NCBI RefSeq assembly: GCF_021134715.1
Contig: NC_060026.1
Coordinates: 7,617,001-7,681,000, forward strand
DNA length: 64,000 nucleotides
DNA from: Daphnia pulex
Lineage: Eukaryota > Arthropoda > Branchiopoda > Diplostraca > Daphniidae
Reading direction: 5' to 3'
Each line of letters starts with the position of its first letter. Position 1 is the stretch's first letter. A program made the position numbers and the translations under genes. Below the pieces are notes generated by a model. The model worked only from the letters and a program-made list of their open reading frames with translations, made no database searches and was not told the DNA's origin. Below are positions 11,640 through 23,339 of this stretch, piece after piece.

Positions 11640-13225
11640 TCATAACAAAATAAGTTATTTTACCTTACACTCGTAAAAATAATGGGTTCTGGCTAACACT
11701 TTTACCAGTAACCGTTCTTGTGATATCAAAATCAATCAGATTTTTCCCAGCTATTATAAAGATACACAAATTAATATAATGGCTTTCATATTCAAACGAA
11801 AAACTTACCTCAGAATGAATAATCCCAACTATTTCTATTCACAAAGCTTGAAATGAGAGCGAATCGAGGAAACAAACAACAATACAGTCAGGAATAGTCT
11901 GCTTGTGATGGTGACAGAAAAAGAGTAATCAAGCGCCTATAGTGGCACTTAAAAGAGATAATCGTCGTTAAAATGAGGAGGTCTCTTTTTCACCCCTCCA
12001 CCCTCTCCCATACCCGGCGGCATAGCCGCGGGTAGGGACAACGAATGCAGCACATGTGGGGGGTGATCCAATATTTGTGATTGATCCATTTCCCCATATA
12101 ACCACTATACTTTTTACAAACTAAAATTCAGAAAGATAAAGTCTTGTTCTTGATCTTTCCGATAAAAAAAAATGAACGTCGTAGGGGTCATTTAAGTATT
12201 TTTTAAAAATTCTGGCGCGAGACACCGTTAGGCCTATCTCGCGCGGGTTAAAACACCACTTTTGGATCAGGGTGATCCGATACCTGTGGTGGGTTCTGTA
12301 TATTGTTGATGACACCAGTGATACAAAAGAAACATTTGAGACACACATACAATACACAGAGCACATACACCGTTACCTCACTCCACGAGAACCTAGACAA
12401 GAAGAAGGAAAAAGGAAGCCCCCCCCCCTTTTCTAAGATGACTCCCTCCCACGTTGCCAGACTTAAAGAAAAGCCTGGTGTCGTCACTTGCTCTAAAGAA
12501 GGGGAAGGGGGTAAAGCGGGTTTGCCAAATGGACAGCCGTTTCTAATGGTCGCTTCACGGCTGTGTTGGCTTCCCCATCCTGGTTTTAGGGTAAAAGTAA
12601 GCCGATTTGGAAACTTTAAAAAGCGCCTCTAGTGAGTGTGTCAGCTACAACGTCCAGTTACTTTTGGGAGCCTAGATGGCTCTTTTTAACGTTTCCACTT
12701 CACAATTCTGACAGACCCGCCCTAAAATCTCTGAAAATCGGTTTACTTAAACGAAAAAAAAATGTGAAGAGGAAAAAAGAAGAAAAATCTTGACTCACAC
12801 CCCCATCATCAAATCACGTCACTGGCATCACCGCGATGATCCACCACCCCTTTCCCCCTCCCGTATTATGTATGCAGTATAATATAAAGAGATATATATT
12901 AAGACTCTGCTTCTGCTACTGCTCCATCACGATATATATAGAAAAAGTATAGGCCGGAGAATGGGCCACGTTTTCTCGATCTCAAAAGACTTGAAGAGCG
13001 GCCCAGGCCTTTAAAATCATTAGCCAACGCAAACAAGAAAGGCGAAACTTATTGTGTCCCATTGTGGGATGGGGGGGGGGGGAATTTCCAGCTGGACAAT
13101 GCAATAAATGCAAACAAGACCCAAATAGAAAGATAGGGGGGTCAAGAGAAGGCGCTAATCAATTCGATGAAAAGGCCGGCGATTCACTACAAAGAAAATT
13201 TATTACAAATCTTTTACCTGGGGCC
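11640..13225. other. No gene recognised
   Basis: Probable 5' leader of the 11.4-kb gene, then low-complexity patches (C8 near 12420, G12 near 13070). The open frame at 12303-12632 has no domain or splice support. Confidence 0.4.
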
Positions 13226-13231
13226 TTAAGT

Positions 13232-13506
13232 CACGTGATTGTTGGTGCATTAGTACTGGGCAGTCAATAACCAATGGGAGCAGATCACGTGATCGGCAAC
13301 AGCCAATAGAATGCGTATCCTTGAAAACGATTTTTCATTCTTTTACCACGTGGCGGTAAAAAACTAGACTGCTTCGAGCTAAACGCGACACCTTGCGCGA
13401 CACAGACGAAATGACAGATTTTCCCCGCATCTATTGGTTCCCCCGATCACGTGATCTATACTCATTGGTTAAAACCGACCATTGCTTATGCACCAAGAAT
13501 CACGTG
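13232..13506. promoter_or_regulatory. Cluster of five CACGTG E-boxes interleaved with four CCAAT boxes
   Basis: CACGTG occurs at 13232, 13286, 13347, 13448 and 13501. Four of the five are in the extended form TCACGTGA(T), the palindrome bound by MITF/TFE-type, USF and related bHLH-ZIP factors. CCAAT boxes are at 13271 and 13303, with the reverse form ATTGG at 13433 and 13464. About 275 bp therefore hold nine sites in near-mirror arrangement. It looks like a promoter or enhancer, perhaps bidirectional. I could not identify the gene it serves. Confidence 0.6.
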
Positions 13507-13509
13507 ATA

Positions 13510-14090
13510 AATAGGCCACCTCTTGCGTTTTAGAGGTGGGCCACGGAGGCCAAACTTTAAACGTGAATAACTCGTAAAGTAAATTTTTCCCAGGTATAGT
13601 ATGATTGGGGGGTATATTTTTTTTTCTCTTATTTTTAGTATGTTTTATTATTTTTTTTTATTTTTTTGCGCCATCCCCTATTAGAAAAAAGGACTTTTTT
13701 AACGATTTCCAAAACAGATAGACTCAAGAGTCGCATGCGATACAAACGAGCTCAAAAAATGAGACTTTGTTGATGATAATGAAAATACATGTGAGCCATT
13801 TTGTTTCCCGTCTCGTTTCAAGTCTGATTGTAACGAAGAAGAGAAAAACTTGTAATGAAAACTTGCTTGAAATTTTCACCTTCCCCTAGAAAAAGTTGGT
13901 ACCATAGCAACGAATGTGATGATTAGCTCTCCTCGTTATGAAATTGATGAGCTACTCCCGACTCGTTAAAGACGGAAGGAGAGAAATAATCAACTATGAT
14001 CGTGTCGCTCAGCTTTTAATAAACGACTTTTCTCGAAAATCAGGTTTATATAATACCTGAGTAGTAGGCTTGTTGGCCGAATGAGCTGGC
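13510..14090. other. No gene recognised
   Basis: A T-rich run near 13615-13670 follows the E-box cluster. The rest may be a transcribed leader of an unidentified gene. Confidence 0.4.
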
Positions 14091-14098
14091 TGCTGCTG

Positions 14099-15010
14099 CC
14101 TTGCTAGCACGGCTGGTCTAATATCCGTCTATACGACGTTTGTTTATCCATTTTCCGTCGTGTCTATTTTTCCTAGAAAAAGTACGACGATACTACGTAC
14201 TTTTCACGTCTTTCTTCGATGTTGTGATCTTGTCTACTTTGTATGAATTTTTACTGTCTAATAGACGTAATATTTTCACATAAACTGGATCTACTTTCTC
14301 TAGCTACAAATTACGTCCATGAGATGACCAAAGTGGACGATAAACGGACGGACCTAGTTTGGACGTCCTTTGGATGCAAATATACGTCTAGTTTTGTTTA
14401 AGTTCATTTTAGTACAACAAATGGACGGCCAATGGACAAACACCAGAATCAAAAAAGCTAAAATTGTTATATCAGTTGATAGAACTCGCCTAAATTCACC
14501 ATGTGAAAATTAGAAATTTCCATAAATTTATGTTTTAAGCTAAGTAACAATAAAACAGTAAAATTTAAATGAACCAAAAATTTATTTCTATATCTTTTTT
14601 TATTTGACTTCTTTAATCCTATTCCTTATTTAACGTGAATGTAATTAGCTGTTAATTTGTTTTATTTGACAATATCTAAGTTATAAGATATCGATCATAA
14701 GTTTGATAAGGATTGAAAAGGAGCGGCTAGCCTAGTGGATTGCGATGTGGATCGCGATGCGGAAGGTTGAAGGTTCAATACCAAGGAAAGTCAAATCTTT
14801 TATCTTCGTTGTAAATCTATCGTACGTTTTACGTGTTACGGACGTCCAAGCTACGTCCGAAATGGATATCCTATAGACGTTAAAAATCTACGTAGAAAGA
14901 TGTGACATTAGGATGGACATTCAACGTACCATGGATAACCAAAATGTATATCCAAACGTCGAAAATGGATAGCAGGAATACGTTGTTGAGATGTAAGCAT
15001 GCTAGCAGGG
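14099..15010. mobile_element. 912-bp inverted-repeat element with an internal tRNA-like core
   Basis: The left end CCTTGCTAGCAC and right end GCTAGCAGGG are inverted copies. TGCTG lies on both outer sides (14094-14098 and 15011-15015) as a possible 5-bp target duplication, although the flank is CTG-rich. The interior is full of GGACGTC/TAGACGT/GGATAT phrases and carries a Pol III-like A/B box pair in the middle. A second member of the family lies at 39040-39649 with the end CCCTGGTAGCAC. It is non-autonomous; the superfamily is unknown. Confidence 0.6.
14721..14788 (+). repeat. tRNA-like Pol III promoter module
   Basis: TAGCCTAGTGG at 14728 fits an A box and GGTTCAATACC at 14772 fits a B box, about 33 bp apart. 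The segment cannot fold into a normal anticodon arm, so I read it as SINE-like rather than as a tRNA gene. Confidence 0.5.
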
Positions 15011-15015
15011 TGCTG

Positions 15016-15595
15016 GATGAGCGGATGGAAATAGGAATGCAGATGATATACGGGATGAAATGTCGTGACATTTGGGGCCTTTGTGTCGCCAACCAACGAC
15101 GACGAATGGTGGTGGTGAAGGTGGGGGATGTGATGGTGAAACAGTTCCGTTTTCATGTCCAACGGCTGAGGCGACTCTTACGGCCGGAGCAGAGGAGACG
15201 ATCTATTGTCTATCGGTGACGGAGTCCGCGGCTGAATGTCCAGTCCCAAGATTGCGCTCACCAAATTTCAAATAAGGTTTCATTATAGTCGGCTCGTGAC
15301 GGTGGTGGTGGTGACGATCCGATGATCCGCTAATCGGATCGCAACTGACGGAATCTTCCGCCACTTGCTCCGGCTCTTCTTTCGTCACATCCAACATGAC
15401 TAGGACAGGCCTGTAATATCACTTTAAATTTAAAAATAACAAAAATCCGCTACTTTTACATTCTTAATTCAACGGCGGGAAATTTTAATTTTTAAATTTA
15501 GCGCTTTGGAAAAATGAATAGAAAATGTCAAATTTCACTCAATCACAGATTGCAAAATTGACACACAGAGCACACACGCTGTCGGGTATATACAT
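15016..15595. other. No gene recognised
   Basis: Open frames exist on both strands (for example 14902-15219) but none resembles a protein, and both strands are equally open. Low-complexity CAC/GTG and GGTGGT runs explain the openness. Confidence 0.35.
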
Positions 15596-16471
15596 GTGTA
15601 GGGGAGACTGGAGTAAAACGGGACGGTTTTCGTTTGCCCCCTATATCTCCCCAACTAATCATTTAATTTCTTTAAAATTTTTTTTTTATGTATTCCCTAT
15701 TGTATTGTACCCCCCATATTTTTTTTATAATTTTATAATAAACCATTTCCCCATAAAATCCCTTTAAAGTTTACTCAGATTTATGGGAGGAGCCTATTTT
15801 TTGGGGTAAGTGAGGACACTGGGGTAGGTGGTAAGGGACGTCCTCCGTTTTCGCCTTAAAATTCATTAATAAAATTTAAAAAAATTTAAAAAGTGTTCCA
15901 CTGCATAGACTCTTTGAGTTTATAAATGTTTCAATTAAATTATTGTGTTAATGAACCTTTTTTCTTATACATACAAAAACCCTTATGGAGCAGTAGGACA
16001 TCCTGCGTTGCTAGGTCAGGAAATCGAGCCTCTTAAAAATGCTGTACGCTGATTGGTCCGTAACTGTCCCATTTCAGGCAAAAACAGCTGTCCCGATTTC
16101 CCGATTACGACTCTTTTTTTAAAAAGTTCATACTGTCTAAATGAATTGATCTAAAATTCTAATTTTTGTTTTAAACGATCAAGAAATGAATCAGCTTCAT
16201 TTCCATATTAAATTTACATGCCATTAGCGTTTATTTCTTTCTATAAACATAAAATGGCGGAGACAAAAATTTCTAAAAAAAAACCGTTTTTTTAGTTTTG
16301 TCAATAACTCATGCAGTTATTGACAAAAATCAACCAAATTTTATGCCAAAGTAGATTATACAGATTTACATAACATACTAAAAAAATTTAAAGTTTTATT
16401 AACATCTTCTATTTTTCCCCCCACTGTCCCTTTTGACCCGGTGTCCCGTTTTACTCCAGTCTCCCCTACAC
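15596..16471. mobile_element. 876-bp MITE with perfect 29-bp terminal inverted repeats
   Basis: The left repeat 15596-15624 starts GTGTAGGGGAGACTGGAG and the right repeat 16443-16471 is its exact complement. Inside, related phrases (GGGGTAAGTGAGGACACTGGGG) repeat near the left end. There is no transposase. No convincing direct duplication flanks the full repeat. If the true ends are the GGGG just inside TA, a TA target would fit a Tc1/mariner-type insertion, but that is a guess. Confidence 0.8.
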
Positions 16472-18785
16472 TCTAACCTTGCCGGATAAGATCTAGGCCC
16501 AGTCGAGTCCATATCTATCAACTATATATCTATCATAAAAGTTTTGGGTGGGGAGAGAGAGAAAGAAATGTGGGTGGGTGAGGGGAGTGATTTGTTATTC
16601 AAGAGAGAAAAAGGAGAAGCTCTCCTGAGTGTGCACACACACAGCATCACAAGAGCAGAGACTGCGAGGGCGGGGCCAAAGTTACCCCCGATCCTTATGT
16701 GTGTGTGTGCGGAATAAAACACGGTCCAAGTGAGCAGCAGCAGCCGGCAGCCGTAAATGTCGTCGTCTGGATATTTATAGCAAAATCATCCGTCGTCGTT
16801 GTGTTCCCATAGACGAAAAAAAATAAAAAAGATTATTCAATCGCAATGAAAATTGTTTGAAATGTAATTGTAATTTAGTATATTGGCACCGATACACACA
16901 TGTTGATGTTTCAATAAGACACTTGATGATTTCGCGAGTCGGATTAAGGCAAATTGGGCAAGTGGAATGGATAGGTGAAATAAATTCAGGTCAGTTGACG
17001 CGTCGAGAAAATTCGGAGGGTTTGAAACATTTTTGAAACCGGCGCGTCATTCAAAAAAAGAAAGAAAACAGGAACACGAAATGCCTCGGTATTTCAAGGG
17101 ATAACATAACATGGCGATGGGTACCGTATCGAAGGATCAGCAGAGGAAAAAGACCAAAAAGTTTAAACAAAAAACACGAAAGAAAATATTAGCAGGAACG
17201 GAGGGAATGTTTATGCGGATGTCGACTAGATTGAAATTAAAAAAAAAATTATATTATGCTCGTTGATAAAGTGAACTTACAGAGGGGAGGCGGATATACT
17301 TAGCCAATGAATGGACCGGGTAGAAAAAAAGAGGTTATTTAAATAGATCATCATTTTCTTCTTCTTTTTGTTTGTCTGCAACATACACACACACACACAA
17401 GACGTCAGCCATTTGGGAGGCCTTCCGTACCACGTCTCGGTGGGGGGGGGGGATTTGATAAAAGGGGGTATTTCAAACTGGAACCAGTTCTTTAAAGTTT
17501 CTCATTCGAATCTGCATAAAAGAAGAATAATAAATCTATACACAAGAAGATCTTACCATGAACGGCGTGAACTGATAATCACGGACGGCGTGAACTGACA
17601 CTCTCATGAACGGCGTGAACAGAGTCATTAGAAGTCTTTCCACAATCCACAATTCGACGGAATTTCCACCATTTCGCTTGTGGAAATGATTATCAATCGA
17701 CATGAATGTGTACAATCGGGAAAAATCGTTACATTCCGTTCCGCCGATTGAAACCGCTAGATGGCGCCATGCAGTTGTATATTATTCAAGTGATTTGTAA
17801 AATAAATAGCACTAGTCGAGTGCTATTATTTTAGGGGGTCATTTGGCGTTCCGTACATTACATTAACTGTAACTTTTTCTCTTTCATAAACAACTTGGTT
17901 ATGAGAATATGTTCCCGGTTAATTGGTCCATTGAACAAGCCAATCACGTTTGAGGAAACAGCTGTCAAATCGATTTCTCTTAATAATTTCAATAAAACTA
18001 CTTTAAAATTAATATAAATTGTTACAATAAAATTCAATAACTACAAAAAAGTTCAAATTTTGAAGTCGATGGGTAACGCCATCTAACGAAAGATAAATCC
18101 ATTCCGTTACACAAGCGAAAAAAGAACTTAAAAAATAGAAATGCGGCGATTTAAAGTCGTGGGGAAAGGAATATGTTAACACGGAACATTCAAAACAAAA
18201 AAAGGAAAGGGTGAAAACAAAGAAAGTCACCCGAGAAAAAACAAAAGAATTAAAAAAGAACTCGCCCAGGCGCCTACAAATGATGCGCGTCACGACGTCG
18301 TTGGAACCATCCAGGTCGCCGCCCTTGAGCCGCCACCTCCTTCCCCCCACTTCCTCATCATCATATCACGCAAGAACAAAAGAAAATGAGTCAAAATTGA
18401 GGGCGCGCGCAATTCGAATCAGATGAAATTGAAGACGGTATTGCGCCGCAAACCCAGGAATTTCAAACATTCACGGCGCCATTCAACTCGATTTGAAACA
18501 ATCGTAAAAAAATAAGAAAGTACCACACCACAGAGTACCTTCTCCGTCTCCATTACGAGCAACTATCACAAATAATGCCAAGATGATATCGGATATGTTA
18601 TTCAAAGCAGAGATTCCCAGACCAAATCAGACCCGGGAATGTTCACACATCAAAGCAGAGCGGCCTACGTTCGAGATTCCTTTCAAAACAACTTTTTCGA
18701 CGTCATGCTTTTATGAATAACAATCGAAACTTTAGATTTATTTACCTGCACGTCCGTTCCACCCCCAGAAGAAAAAAAAGGGAAA
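16472..18785. other. No gene recognised; simple repeats
   Basis: Holds (TG)n at about 16694-16710, (AC)n at 17386-17399, a short tandem repeat at 17558-17627, and two AGATGGCG motifs. The TATA-like and GAGA-rich stretch at 16540-16620 could be regulatory. Confidence 0.4.
17558..17627 (+). repeat. Three tandem copies of a 23-25-bp unit
   Basis: Units at 17558, 17581 and 17606 share (ATGA)ACGGCGTGAAC(TGA), differing at a few positions. Confidence 0.75.
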
Positions 18786-18789
18786 ATAG

Positions 18790-19572
18790 CTATTCAGACA
18801 TTTGCAAGAGTCCGGCTCCTAGTCCGAACCCATAGCCTTTAGGTCCAAACTGTTTGCCATAACAGCCTGAAATGAAAAGTTATTATTACATTTCATTTGG
18901 AGAAAAAATAAATAATAACCAAATACTTTAGCAGTAAATTTCGCCTTCGCGTTCACACAGCGACGTCGATTCGAGTCGCTTGTTGCACGACAGGCAGGTA
19001 AAGCAACTCTTGTGCCAACAGGAACCTCCGCCCATCATTTTCTCCGCCATAAAAACCACTTTGCCTGTAAAATAAACAAGTGATAAATGAGTTTTTTTTC
19101 CTCTTGACTAATGTTATTTTCAGACACAAGTACCACATCGGCGACAGTCGATCCTCGAGCCGAATTTGCTGTATACGTTTCCGTTCGTCTGTTTGACGTT
19201 GACTCCTCCATTCGCCAGAAGTGGGGCTACGTGAGCTTGTGCCAATTGCGGGATATTCGATGTTGGGGGTCCGTTCTGTCAAGGGTCCGCATCCGTGATT
19301 CATCATATTTTCGAGTGGACACGTCCCATGATTCATGAAAAAGGAAAATAAAACCCAAAAATGGTTTTAAGGAAAACTGAGAGAAAATAAAAGAGACAAT
19401 GTAAATATTGGTACAATGTATCCGGTTCCGTCGTCCATAGATAGGACTCCAGCTCCACCGCCACCGTAACCGTAACCTTTGGGTCCAAATTTCTTGCCGT
19501 AACAGGACCTGCAGAAGAGCTCGTCGTCGTGCTCGGTCGCGTTCGTGCGGTCCAACATCTGTTTGCAGTTGG
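18790..19572 (-). CDS. Muscle LIM protein (CSRP/Mlp type), C-terminal exons, with an in-frame stop
   Basis: Minus-strand exons 19572-19415, 19275-19134, 19074-18927 and 18866-18790 join in phase. The first ends a LIM domain ([17 protein letters not shown], then a glycine-rich linker and VLSMDDG). The second is a linker that opens the next LIM domain with CRRC. The third continues it ([27 protein letters not shown]). The fourth closes it ([14 protein letters not shown]) and stops. Introns are 59-140 bp with GT..AG ends. Family role: actin/Z-disc scaffolds in muscle; the GPKGYGYG tail after each LIM is a CSRP/Mlp hallmark. At 18928-18930 the codon where the family has Lys (YCKxCYG) is TAA. The frame continues correctly past it, so it is a nonsense change, a base error, or the true end of one isoform. 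Earlier LIM exons were not found and should lie to the right. Confidence 0.75.
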
Positions 19573-20542
19573 CTGCGTTGTTGTTGTTGTAGTTGTACAT
19601 ATCACAAACACAAAAAAGAATAACCGTTGAAACAACACAGAAAAATTGAATTTTCGGGGAAATCAGAAAAAAACATGTCCATTCAGGGCAGAAATAATAA
19701 AAATTCACAACATCCTTCCATCGGAAATACAATGAGCTAATTGTCCTTCAGAATTGAAAACCCATCGAAATGGAGGGATACAAGAACTGCATATGGAATA
19801 GATTGAGAACCTTGATCAAAACACAGACCCACCAACGTGAAAAGGCATTTCGGGTGAAGGTAACCGGTAATGAGATCAAACAGCGAGATCAAACCCGAGA
19901 TTTCCCGTCAGGACATTCAATTGAATTACACGAGACATGTATGGTGGGTTGTTTGGCAAAAGTCTTACTCAACAATCCGACAACCAATTCTACTTCTGTT
20001 TTCACGTTTGTTCTTCATCACACACACGCGGTGTGTCGAAAAGGACCGAATATATACATATCTCTAATCAGTGGTTTACCATCTTTTTCCCACACAAAAA
20101 CCACTGGCGAAGAAGTTGACAACTCTAGCAGACGCTCGTCACGTGACCAAATATACAACACGAGGCAAAATTCCTCTTTTCAAACGTCCAACACATTATT
20201 TCCAATTCGAATTCATTTTAATAATTTCTGAGAGAAAAATTTTATCAAGAAATGGACGACAGCAGACGACCACTTGTTAGCGCCACCTCAAAGAATTTTT
20301 CAACCCCCTCCCCTTAATGAAAATAGTCTTTGACTGGATAGAATAGAAAATGTGGGAAAACAGAAATTGTACAATACCTTATTTTTCTTTCCGATTTTTC
20401 TAGATGCAAAACGTCGGTTTTCTTCTTCTCTATAATAACGGTGGTAGAAAAAATAGAGTCACGAGTTGTTCGTTTCGCTTCGCTCGAGTGTTTGTCGATG
20501 TCGACCCAGAGACACGGCCGAGCCAATCCATTTTGAAAATTC
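19573..20542. other. No exon recognised
   Basis: Expected intron or upstream space of the LIM gene. Open frames such as 19770-20231 have no domain. Confidence 0.35.
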
Positions 20543-20726
20543 GGACTGAAACTGGGGGGGGGGGAGTGGGCAAGGACGCAAGGTTGCATGAATTTGAACA
20601 AGGTGTGAAGGTGGATCATAAACTCACTGAATTCAGAGTTATATAAACTAAACTAATAAGTCTATGCAAAAATAACATGTAAAGTTTGAAATATTTCCAT
20701 TTGACCGAAATATAAAATAAGAAATT
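20543..20726 (+). repeat. Dispersed repeat, copy 1
   Basis: From GGACTGAAACTG to AAAATAAGAAA this segment matches 29248-29412 with small indels, including the phrase GGTGGATCATAAACTCACTG. Confidence 0.85.
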
Positions 20727-20846
20727 TTATTTATCAAATAGATCACTCTGCCATATCTGACAACGTCGCAGGCTAAAAGTAAAATTTTTGACTGTTCCAT
20801 TCGTTTTCCTGCTTCTTTCTCTGACATTACTCCCTCCCGTGACGGG

Positions 20847-21915
20847 CAGGGCCCGGTAGTCTAAAAAAATTACCGCTACCGCGGTAGCGGTAACTTAAAA
20901 AAGAAAAATTTATCGCGGTACGGTACTACCGCGGTAGCGGTAGTCGTACTGCGGTAGTATTTAATTCTTTTGCAAATGAAAATGTTGAAATGTTTCAAAT
21001 CCATTTCAAGCGGAATATAGAAGAGTTTATATACTTTCATTAAAAATTTTCTTTTTAATTTGGATCTAAAAACCCATTCCTCAGTGGCAATCACGATTTA
21101 TTTTGATTAATGAATCAAAATCAGAAATATTTTTTTTGAAGTCAATCAAAAAATTCAATCAAATATGTTTTGATTTTGAAAATACATTTTTTTTAAAATT
21201 TATCTTGGCAAAAAGATTCTCATTTGTATGATTTTCTCGTCTTGTTACAATTTTATTATTTATCCGGGATTCACTGTGTTTTAAACCGTTTAAATCACGA
21301 ATTAAATTAAACATCCATGCATGATTTAAATCTTGTAATTAAATAAATTTGAGTTAATTTTTGATTTAATTTAACGAAATGGTTTAAAATAAAAAATCAT
21401 TCAAGAAACTGCTCACTGGTACAATAGATCTTTCCAGCAAGGCAGAACAAACCTTCCAACCATGCGGAGTACGGAAGGGCGACGTTTTATTTCAGAAGCC
21501 GTGAACGCGTGCGCGTGCTTCTAGAAAACAAGCGTTTTTTTCACTCAAGGCGCTTATACGCCGCTCATATTTAATTCAAGTTGACCTACAATGTCATGAA
21601 ATTTCATTCGCAAATGTCAATTAAAAAGTTTAAAAATGGATAACTATGATTGTTTGGCCTAAAAACGTGAAAGATTGGTGATCCAACAGAGGCCTGATGA
21701 ATTGCTCCAGAAAAATTAGAGCGCCATCTATTGTTTTTCTATTGTGTTATACAAAATCAGCGCTAGATGGCGTGGAAAACTACCGCTACCGCACGGTAAT
21801 TTGAAAACTAACACGGTACTGCGGTAGAGTTAAGTCGTGCGGTACTACTGCGTGGTTCTACCGCTACCGCACGGTAGTACCGCGGTAGTAAGTTCACCGC
21901 AGTGATCCAGCCCTG
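20847..21915. mobile_element. hAT-like non-autonomous element with CGGTAG-rich ends
   Basis: The left end CAGGGC.. and right end ..CCAGCCCTG fit the CAGGG start typical of animal hAT elements. Both subterminal regions are arrays of GGTAGTACCGCGGTAGCGGTA-type palindromic units, and the middle is AT-rich. CTCCCGT occurs at 20834-20840 and again at 21916-21922. It may be part of an 8-bp target duplication, but six extra bases separate it from the left end. No transposase is present. The element ends 43 bp before the ATG at 21959, so it probably replaced or modified that gene's promoter. Confidence 0.6.
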
Positions 21916-21958
21916 CTCCCGTCAGTCGTACTTGTGTTTTTAACAACAATTTTAAGCA

Positions 21959-22492
21959 ATGGATTCAGAACAGGAGTTTTACCATTCCTTTGCCGACATC
22001 TCCGTGCACGTGGCAGAAGCCCTTGTTGGTTTAGCTGCAGTTGCTGTAGGAAAATTTGCAGTTTGGCCCCCACTGCAGTATGTCCTACGGGAAAAATTTG
22101 ATTGGCCAAAGCCAAAGAGTAAGTTTCCTTATTTGTGCCCTAAATTTTAAAATCTTTTTTCTAAATCTTGTTTCTCATGCAGGGTCCAAGAAACCGCAGA
22201 ATGATGTTGAGATGGGGAATGCTTCTGACGAAGCTGGTGGACAAAAGAGAGCCAGGTGCTGGTGTGAACACGAGGATTTTTGTTCAAAAATCCAACCGCA
22301 AGAAGAGCTTTCAGGAGGCAAGCAGGTGTATCTGACTGTGGTAAGTTATCACCTTACGCAATCCCCCCTCATTGCCCAAAATTTTTTTTAATTTATCGTG
22401 TTAATTATTTACAGAAAGAAAAGGTGGTTCTATCTCAATTGGCCAAGAAAATTGAAGAAGAGGAAGATCTGCCGGGAACCAGTTCCCAATGA
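21959..22492 (+). CDS. Unknown protein, three exons, 131 codons
   Basis: Exons 21959-22118, 22183-22340 and 22415-22492 join in phase. Introns are 64 and 74 bp with good GTAAGT donors and CAG ends. The protein has a hydrophobic alanine/valine-rich segment at about residues 17-35 (AEALVGLAAVAVGKFAVWPP), then a basic stretch, a Cys-containing patch (RCWCEHEDFCSK), and a charged C-terminal helix (AKKIEEEED). The hydrophobic segment is borderline for a membrane helix. A CAATAAAA polyadenylation signal lies near 22585. I do not recognise the family. The first 345 bp of the window are a damaged copy of its 3' end. Confidence 0.65.
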
Positions 22493-22704
22493 TGGGGCCA
22501 TCCCACGACTGAGATGGAAGATAAGGAATGTTCAAACAATACATGTGTATTTTCAAGAAGTTAGCTGCAATCGAGGTTCCTTATCAATAAAAATTTTGAA
22601 AAGTATTTGTTTGTTGTTGTATATGTCATTCATAATTGATTTCATCTCACATCTCATTTCATCTCACATATGGCAGTTCATTTTTCATAATCGAAATAAT
22701 CTTG

Positions 22705-23335
22705 CATGAGCGTCTAAGTAATCTTTCTTTTGGTTCGGGACTGAAGATCCACTTTAGTTAACTTGCCATTGTACCTGATTTTGAAAGCAAAAATTTCAAT
22801 GGATTTCTTTAAAATGACATCAATTTCACTTACCATAGTCCCCTTTCCATATTTTCTTCCATGTTGTAGTTTACTAAACCCTTTGACTATTTCAATAAAA
22901 TTTCTTGTTTAAAAACTCAAATTAATTTTATCCTCAATGAAATTGAGATTCAAGTCAATATTAACATGAGTCGATGTTGACTATGTTGAAGTGTGAATAC
23001 GTCATTGCCATAACCGTCATCTTCTCCTCTATTATAACGTAATTTCAATTTGAATATAATAAAAAGTATTAATAAATGTTGTAATGAAATTAGTATTTAA
23101 GACCTGAGTGGAAAACGCCAACTAATTGGACGATAGGTGGGGCAGCTTTGGGATAGAATCTTTATCGGGAGATTGTATTTGTCGGTATTTGTATTCCTCC
23201 CGCGACCACAAGGTGTGCTGCTTCCGCCTTCCAGCTGTCAACTAATTCATTCTGTCGTCTGCTGGTGCAACTGTTTGCAGTTATTCGAGACTTCCGAGTT
23301 TTTTTCCAAGATTTACTTGTTTATTCCATCAAGTT
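22705..23335. other. No gene recognised; probable promoter and leader of the next gene
   Basis: AT-rich. Shared upstream space between the end of the 22-kb gene and the ATG at 23340. Confidence 0.4.
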
Positions 23336-23339
23336 AAAG

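Noticed and set aside
12303-12632. 109-codon plus-strand frame
   Set aside because: Low-complexity proline and glycine runs, no splice sites, no family resemblance.
14902-15397. Overlapping frames on both strands near 15 kb
   Set aside because: Openness is explained by GTG/CAC-rich composition; nothing resembles a protein.
19770-20231. 153-codon plus-strand frame
   Set aside because: Three overlapping frames are equally open, none with a domain; it lies in probable intronic space of the LIM gene.
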